A DNA stretch of 64,000 nt from Streptomyces sp. NBC_01439 (GTDB lineage: Bacteria; Actinomycetota; Actinomycetes; Streptomycetales; Streptomycetaceae). Positions 59,780 through 64,000 of the stretch are shown here, piece by piece. The notes below the pieces were generated by a model. The model ran no database searches, was not told where the DNA came from, and saw only the letters and a list, made by a program, of their open reading frames with translations. The translations under genes were made by a program, and so were the position numbers. The DNA is taken from assembly GCF_036227605.1 (NCBI RefSeq), contig NZ_CP109487.1, positions 806,001 to 870,000 on the forward strand, in the 5' to 3' direction. Each line of letters begins with the position of its first letter. Within the stretch, counting starts at the first letter, position 1.

Positions 59780-60472
59780 CTACCGCGGCGCCCCGTCCCC
59801 ACCACCCCCGCTCCGGCCTGCGCCCGCGACCCGGCGCCGGACCTGGTCCTCCTGAGCGAGGCGGCGCAGCAGCTCGAACACCGGGGCGCAGATCGCGAAG
59901 ACGATGACGGCCCGCTCGGCCAGGGCCACCGGGTCGTCCAGGCCTTCCGCGCGCTCCAGGTCGAGCCGGGCCACGGACTCGGCCAGTCTCGCGTAGGCGG
60001 CGAGTTCCCCGGGGGCGTACTGGGCATCGAGCCGGCGCAGCTCCTCCAGCGCCGCCGTCAGCCCCTGAACGTGCGGTGAGGTGCCGGGGGCGTGCCAGTC
60101 CAGCGCCGTCAGGAGCTCGGCCACCTCGGCGCGGGCGGTCACGCCGGCCGGGGCCCCCTCCCCCTCCTCCTCGTGGCCCGCGGCGCCCTGGGCCGCCACC
60201 GGCACCGGGAGCGCGTAGCTGACCGCGCCGAGGGCGCTCTCGGAGCTGTGGGCCTGGTCGACGGCCCCGAGCACCTCACGGGTGGCGGCGATGGACAGGC
60301 CGCCGAGCGTGGTCAGCGCCTTGATCAGCCGCAGCCGCTGCGCGTGCTCCTCCCCGTACTCGGCCAGGGTCGCGGCCGTCGCTCGCCCTGCGGGCAGCAG
60401 TCCCTGCCGCAGGAAGTACTTGATGCTGGCGACCGGCACGCCGGTCCGCCGGCTGAGCTCCGAAATCTTCAT
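59780..60472 (-). CDS. MerR family transcriptional regulator
   Basis: A 230-aa MerR-type regulator. The N-terminal helix-turn-helix MKISELSRRTGVPVASIKYF followed by LRQGLLPAGR is characteristic. A helical effector part follows with no metal-binding cysteines, so a metal is an unlikely signal; the length beyond residue 100 suggests binding of an organic ligand. It is divergent from the exporter-like membrane gene, and a perfect palindrome lies between them, so it probably controls that gene and itself. Confidence 0.87.
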   Translation of the reverse strand: MKISELSRRTGVPVASIKYFLRQGLLPAGRATAATLAEYGEEHAQRLRLIKALTTLGGLSIAATREVLGAVDQAHSSESALGAVSYALPVPVAAQGAAGHEEEGEGAPAGVTARAEVAELLTALDWHAPGTSPHVQGLTAALEELRRLDAQYAPGELAAYARLAESVARLDLERAEGLDDPVALAERAVIVFAICAPVFELLRRLAQEDQVRRRVAGAGRSGGGGDGAPR

Positions 60473-60573
60473 ACGGCTTCCCTGCTGGTCATGCGTCCGG
60501 CATCCGGCATCTGCGTATCCGGCATCGGCATATCCGACATCGGCGATTGGACACCACAGCAAGATACTGCCAC

Positions 60574-60590
60574 TATCCAGTAACTGGATA
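60574..60590. promoter_or_regulatory. Palindromic operator TATCCAG-TAA-CTGGATA
   Basis: A perfect 7-bp inverted repeat with 3-bp centre between the divergent merR-type and exporter genes. A further TATCC lies at about 60599. It is the likely MerR binding site. Confidence 0.65.
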
Positions 60591-60634
60591 CCATGAGTAT
60601 CCAACCCTAGGAACGCAGCCGCACCGGAGAATCG

Positions 60635-61990
60635 ATGCCTCATCCCACGCCCCCCTCCGTGCTCCGCCGACCCGCACTGTGGATCGGAACGGGACTCATC
60701 GCAGCAGTGGTCTCGATGCTGTTCGCCCTGCTCTACGTGGGTGGCAACGTCAACCCCAAGGGCAACCTGCGCGACCTGCCCGTGGCCCTGGTCAACAGCG
60801 ACGGCGGAGCGGACATCAACGGCCGCCACGTCAACCTGGGCGAGCAGGTCGTCTCCGGCATCCAGAAGGCCGCCGAGGGCGAGAAGAGCATCGACTGGCA
60901 GGTCGTCAGCCGCGCGGAGGCCGACAAGCGGCTGGGCCGGGGCAAGGTCTTCGGCGCCCTGGTCATACCCGCCGACTACTCGGCCACGGTGGCCGCGCTC
61001 ACCGCCCCGCAGCCCGCGCCCCAGGGCAAGGCCGCGCCGCCGACCATGACCGTCCTGACCAACCAGGCGGCCGGCAGCATCGGCTCCTCCATGTCCTCCC
61101 AGGCCGCTCAGAAGGCCGCCCACGCCGCCTCCGCCCAGCTCGGCCAGGAGCTCCTCAAGCAGGCCGCCGCCCAGAAGACCCCGCTGCCGACGGCCGCCCA
61201 GCTCAAGCTGGCCGACCCGGTGACCGTGACGGTCGCCGACGGCCACCCGGTCGGTCCGCGCAGCGCCATGGGCCTGAGCGCCTTCTACTACGCACTGGTC
61301 CTGGTCGTCTGCGGCATGCTCGGCGCCAACGTGGTCAACTCCCAGGTCGACACCGCGCTCGGCTACCTGCACACCGATTTCGGACCGGTCCGCAAGCGCG
61401 AACCCGTCCAGCACACCAGCCGCGTCCGCACCCTGGCCATCGGCATCGCGCTCATGCTCGGGCTGTCCCTGGTGATGGGCACCCTGGTCGAGGTCGCCAC
61501 GGTGGGCATCCTCGACATGGACGCCTCCCACCTCGGCCTGCTGTGGCTCTACTCGGTCGCCACCATCGCGGTGGTCGGCACCGGAAGCCTGGCCCTGTTC
61601 GCCGCCTTCGGCACGCCCGGCATGCTCCTGGCCACCATCGTCTTCGTGGCGATGGCCGTACCCTCCTCCGGCGCCACCGTGCCAGTCCAGGCACTCCCCG
61701 GGTTCTTCCGCGCCCTCGCCGAGTTCGAGCCGCTGCGCCAGGTCACCGAGGGGCTGCGGTCCCTCCTCTACTACGGAGCCCAGGCCGACGCGGGCCTGAC
61801 CCGGGCCTGGGCCTCGATGGGTGTCGCCCTCGTCGCCGCGCTGGTCTTCGGCTTCGCCGTCACCCGCGTCTACGACCGCAAGGGGCTGCACCGCATCCCC
61901 CACCCCGACACCGAACCCGGTGCCGGGGCCCCCGCCGAAACCCCGGAGCCCCCGAAGACCCCCGAGACCCCTGCCCCGGCCACGGCCTGA
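60635..61990 (+). CDS. YhgE/Pip-type ABC-2 family membrane protein
   Basis: A 451-aa membrane protein of the YhgE/Pip (DUF3533-like) group related to ABC-2 permeases. One N-terminal helix (IGTGLIAAVVSMLFALLYV) leads to a large extracytoplasmic domain with LPVALVNSDGGADINGRHVN near residue 48. Five or so C-terminal helices follow from about residue 215 (FYYALVLVVCGMLGANVV), then a proline-threonine-rich tail. GGAG precedes the ATG. Proteins of this kind act in export of lipids, peptides or drugs; the substrate is unknown. It is divergent from the MerR regulator, suggesting an inducible exporter. Confidence 0.82.
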   Translation: MPHPTPPSVLRRPALWIGTGLIAAVVSMLFALLYVGGNVNPKGNLRDLPVALVNSDGGADINGRHVNLGEQVVSGIQKAAEGEKSIDWQVVSRAEADKRLGRGKVFGALVIPADYSATVAALTAPQPAPQGKAAPPTMTVLTNQAAGSIGSSMSSQAAQKAAHAASAQLGQELLKQAAAQKTPLPTAAQLKLADPVTVTVADGHPVGPRSAMGLSAFYYALVLVVCGMLGANVVNSQVDTALGYLHTDFGPVRKREPVQHTSRVRTLAIGIALMLGLSLVMGTLVEVATVGILDMDASHLGLLWLYSVATIAVVGTGSLALFAAFGTPGMLLATIVFVAMAVPSSGATVPVQALPGFFRALAEFEPLRQVTEGLRSLLYYGAQADAGLTRAWASMGVALVAALVFGFAVTRVYDRKGLHRIPHPDTEPGAGAPAETPEPPKTPETPAPATA

Positions 61991-62039
61991 CGCGCAGGGC
62001 CGCCGGTGCGCGGCCCTGCGCTCGCCCGATACTCACCCG

Positions 62040-62219
62040 CGGAGCGGGACGATCCTGCGCCCTCCGCGCGCCGGAGGTAGCCGTGCCCGGTGCGCAGGAA
62101 GGCGGGCCCCAGTCGGCGACCGAGGTCAGGCCGTCGGTGACGCGCCGGTACTCGTGCGGGTCCACGCCCGCGCCCGTGGCACGGGTCCTCTGGGCGGCGG
62201 CGAATGCGCCGGCGCTCAT
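62040..62219 (-). pseudogene. Truncated, frameshifted alpha/beta-hydrolase remnant
   Basis: The ATG at 62219 has a GGAGGAG ribosome site and begins a hydrolase-like N-terminus (GVDPHEYRRVTDGLTSVADWG). After about 38 codons the frame shifts: the continuation FLRTGHGYLRRAEGAG is in another frame near 62108. Nothing resembling the rest of a hydrolase follows, so this is a 5' fragment. Confidence 0.45.
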
Positions 62220-62459
62220 CGTGCTCCTCCGGTCAACAGGACGGCCTTGCCGCGTATCCGGCGCTCGCGCAGGTGCTGGATCGTGACGCGCTCGGGCCCG
62301 CTGAGGAGTTGGACGAAGTCGAGGGACACCGGGGAGCGGCTCGCCTGGCCGAACCAGACGAGCAAGCCGCCCGGGCGGGTCTTCGACAGGGCGACCGCCG
62401 GGTCCGGCCCACCCGTGGAGTCCAGCACGACATCGAACGGCCCTTCGGCCGCCGCGGAG
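62216..62459 (-). pseudogene. 3' fragment of a zinc-type medium-chain alcohol dehydrogenase/quinone reductase
   Basis: About 80 codons resembling the end of an MDR-family oxidoreductase: EGPFDVVLDSTGGPDPAVAL, TRPGGLLVWFGQAS and GKAVLLTGGAR at the terminus. The catalytic and most of the nucleotide-binding parts are missing, because the neighbouring 238-aa gene ends where the fragment begins. Its TGA overlaps the ATG of the hydrolase remnant as ATGA, so the two were once an operon. Confidence 0.55.
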
Positions 62460-63176
62460 TCACCTGCGGCGGGCGAGCGCCGTCATTGCGGCGAGGTCCG
62501 ACTCCGACCGGGCGACCGGCGCCTTGGGCCAGAGCAGTTCGTACTCGGTCTGGATCCGGAAGACCTCGTCGGCGAAGGAGCGCACGACCTGGTCGGTGAC
62601 CGTGCCCCGCTCTGCGTGCTCGAAGAACTGCTCGCAGGCCTCGACGGCGCCTTCGCAGTCTTCGTCGAACTCGAACAGCGCACAGATCGCGTCGACGGCG
62701 AGCTCACGCGAGGCCAGATGGCCGAGCCCGCAGTCGAGTCCGTCATCGTGCAGGTCGTCGGGGTACGGCGCACGGTGCCAGGAACCGTCCTCGAACCAGT
62801 AGACGCACTCGACCCTTCCCTGCTCCAGAAGGTCGTGCAGGCGTTCACCGCGCACCCACCGGGGCGCCCCCGCGAGGAGATCGATCGGCGGCTCGTACTG
62901 CGCGACCTTGCTGGAATCGTCCTGCCCGAAGAGAACGGCGCGGCCGCCACCGGCCCGGATCAACACCCACCGGCTGCACGCGCCGTCGTCGTACCTCAAT
63001 GCGACGTCGCTACCACTGCCGCTACCACTGACGCTGCCGTCGAACCAGTACCCGTGCCGGAAGCGCTCCTTCTCCTCCTCGGCGTCCCAGGTCGCCACGG
63101 CCAGGGCGGCCCAGCGCGCCCACAGCACACTCACTTCCGGAAGGTCCTCCGGCCGCCCCGGACGATGGATCTTCAT
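62460..63176 (-). CDS. Hypothetical acidic protein
   Basis: A 238-aa acidic, tryptophan-rich soluble protein, not recognised. It includes WAALAVATWDAEEEKERF, GYWFDGSVSGSGSGSDVALRYDDG (a short serine-glycine repeat) and ACSRWVLIRAGGGRAVLFGQDD; the second half is helical and acidic with many glutamates. The general look recalls SUKH/SMI1-type immunity proteins, but no signature is certain. GAGGCGGGG precedes the ATG. It ends directly against the dehydrogenase remnant. Confidence 0.6.
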   Translation of the reverse strand: MKIHRPGRPEDLPEVSVLWARWAALAVATWDAEEEKERFRHGYWFDGSVSGSGSGSDVALRYDDGACSRWVLIRAGGGRAVLFGQDDSSKVAQYEPPIDLLAGAPRWVRGERLHDLLEQGRVECVYWFEDGSWHRAPYPDDLHDDGLDCGLGHLASRELAVDAICALFEFDEDCEGAVEACEQFFEHAERGTVTDQVVRSFADEVFRIQTEYELLWPKAPVARSESDLAAMTALARRR

Positions 63177-63325
63177 CCCCGCCTCGTACTCCCCGTTCCT
63201 CGCATCCGGCCGCCGACACTATCCGCGACCGCCGGGCACGCCGACGGTGGACCGGAAGGCGTTTCCGGCCTGCACCAAAGGGTGATAAGCCTCCCAACGT
63301 CGCACATGTACCGGCAGGGGGCGCC

Positions 63326-64000
63326 ATGAGGTACGACCTGTCCGATCGCCTGGTGGTGGGGATCGCCTCCAGCGCCCTGTTCGACCTGGCCGACGGGGAC
63401 GCCGTGTTCCGGGAGCGGGGCGAGGACGCCTACCGGAGCCACCAGGAGGCCCATGTCGACGAACTACTGGCCAAAGGGGTGGCGTTCCCCTTCGTCAGAC
63501 GGCTGCTGTCGTTGAACGACCTGGCGGATCGGGCCGACCCCCTGGTCGAGGTCATCATCCTCTCCCGCAACGATCCCGACACCGGGATGCGCGCGATGCG
63601 CTCGATCAGGGCGCACGGCCTCCCGATCAGCCGTGCGGTCTTCCGGCAGGGCCGTCCCTCGCACCCGTTCATGCCGGCGCTCAACATGTCGCTGTTCCTG
63701 TCGGCCGACGGCCCTGACGTTCGCGACGCGGTCGCGGCCGGGCTGCCCGCGGGACACGTCCTCAAGACGGGGCGGATCGACGACGAGAGCGACCCCGAAC
63801 TCCGCATCGCGTTCGACTTCGACGGAGTGCTGGCGAGCGACACGGCCGAGCAGGTCTACCAGAGGGGCGGCATCGACGAGTTCCGTGCCTACGAAGTCGG
63901 CCACGCCACCACCCCTCACGATCCGGGACCACTACGGGACTTCCTGGCCGGCATCAACCGCATCCAGCGCCTCGAGGAAGAGCGACGGCGCAAGGATCGC
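63326..64000 (+). CDS. 5'-nucleotidase, cN-I family (partial)
   Basis: A gene running off the right end of the window after about 225 codons. It begins MRYDLSDRLVVGIASSALFDL and continues with VAFPFVRRLLSLNDL, VEVIILSRNDPDTGMRAMRSI, MPALNMSLFLSADGPDVRDAV and RIAFDFDGVLASD. These match the cytosolic 5'-nucleotidase I family (NT5C1-like, PF06189), which removes phosphate from nucleoside monophosphates with aspartates of a DxD-type site. The ATG at 63326 has CAGGGGG upstream. Confidence 0.85.
   Translation, partial: MRYDLSDRLVVGIASSALFDLADGDAVFRERGEDAYRSHQEAHVDELLAKGVAFPFVRRLLSLNDLADRADPLVEVIILSRNDPDTGMRAMRSIRAHGLPISRAVFRQGRPSHPFMPALNMSLFLSADGPDVRDAVAAGLPAGHVLKTGRIDDESDPELRIAFDFDGVLASDTAEQVYQRGGIDEFRAYEVGHATTPHDPGPLRDFLAGINRIQRLEEERRRKDR

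Overview
The window is chromosomal DNA of a high-GC Gram-positive actinomycete, almost certainly Streptomyces or a close relative such as Kitasatospora. The evidence is strongly GC-biased third codon positions, frequent GTG starts, GTGA/ATGA/TGATG gene overlaps, SpoIIE-type phosphatases, a LAxTG sortase signal and typical streptomycete families. No rRNA, tRNA or CRISPR array was seen.

Layout. 1-9.1 kb: MarR regulator, three-helix-bundle protein, PPK2-type polyphosphate phosphotransferase, P-type cation ATPase, SulP transporter, membrane alpha/beta-hydrolase, CPBP protease. 9.3-12.9 kb: nucleoside deaminase, and a DyP peroxidase translationally coupled to an unrecognised 418-aa protein. 13.0-17.1 kb: tightly overlapping operon of an FGGY (glycerol-type) kinase and two glycerol-3-phosphate-dehydrogenase-like flavoproteins, with several palindromes upstream. 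17.5-25.5 kb: hypothetical protein, amino-acid permease, D-Ala-D-Ala carboxypeptidase and two SpoIIE-type phosphatases. 25.6-30.8 kb: methylcitrate cycle operon prpD-prpB-prpC, divergent from its XRE-type regulator. 30.8-34.3 kb: transposase remnant, hypothetical genes, Eis-like acetyltransferase and very small coupled ORFs. 34.4-36.2 kb: cobalamin-binding BtuF-like protein, a cobalamin riboswitch and a small secreted DUF4430 protein. 36.2-40.3 kb: an unknown membrane/extracytoplasmic pair, a hypothetical gene and an IS110 element. 40.7-51.4 kb: galE and the vitamin B12 locus. 51.4-55.5 kb: TsaD homologue and a FecBCD/BtuFCD-type ABC importer. 55.6-58.5 kb: operon of three secreted proteins of unknown function. 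58.7-64 kb: SMP-30 lactonase, MerR regulator divergent from a YhgE/Pip-type exporter, two gene remnants, a hypothetical protein and a 5'-nucleotidase cut by the window end.

The most interesting part is the B12 locus. Three cobalamin riboswitches are visible: one at about 35.4 kb and two facing away from each other at 43.47-43.81 kb. They control secreted proteins that look like the two halves of animal transcobalamin/intrinsic factor. One gene (41942-43354, minus strand) has a signal peptide, alpha/alpha-barrel repeats and a C-terminal DUF4430-like domain in one chain. The other (43974-46769) is a sortase-type surface protein with two such barrels. It begins an overlapping operon with a second surface protein, EcfT, a fused EcfA pair and an S component, i.e. 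a complete ECF importer. My inference is a B12 capture-and-import system: secreted or wall-attached cobalamin binders hand B12 to the ECF importer, all switched off by intracellular adenosylcobalamin. The riboswitches and domain layout are seen in the sequence; B12 binding by the secreted proteins is inferred.
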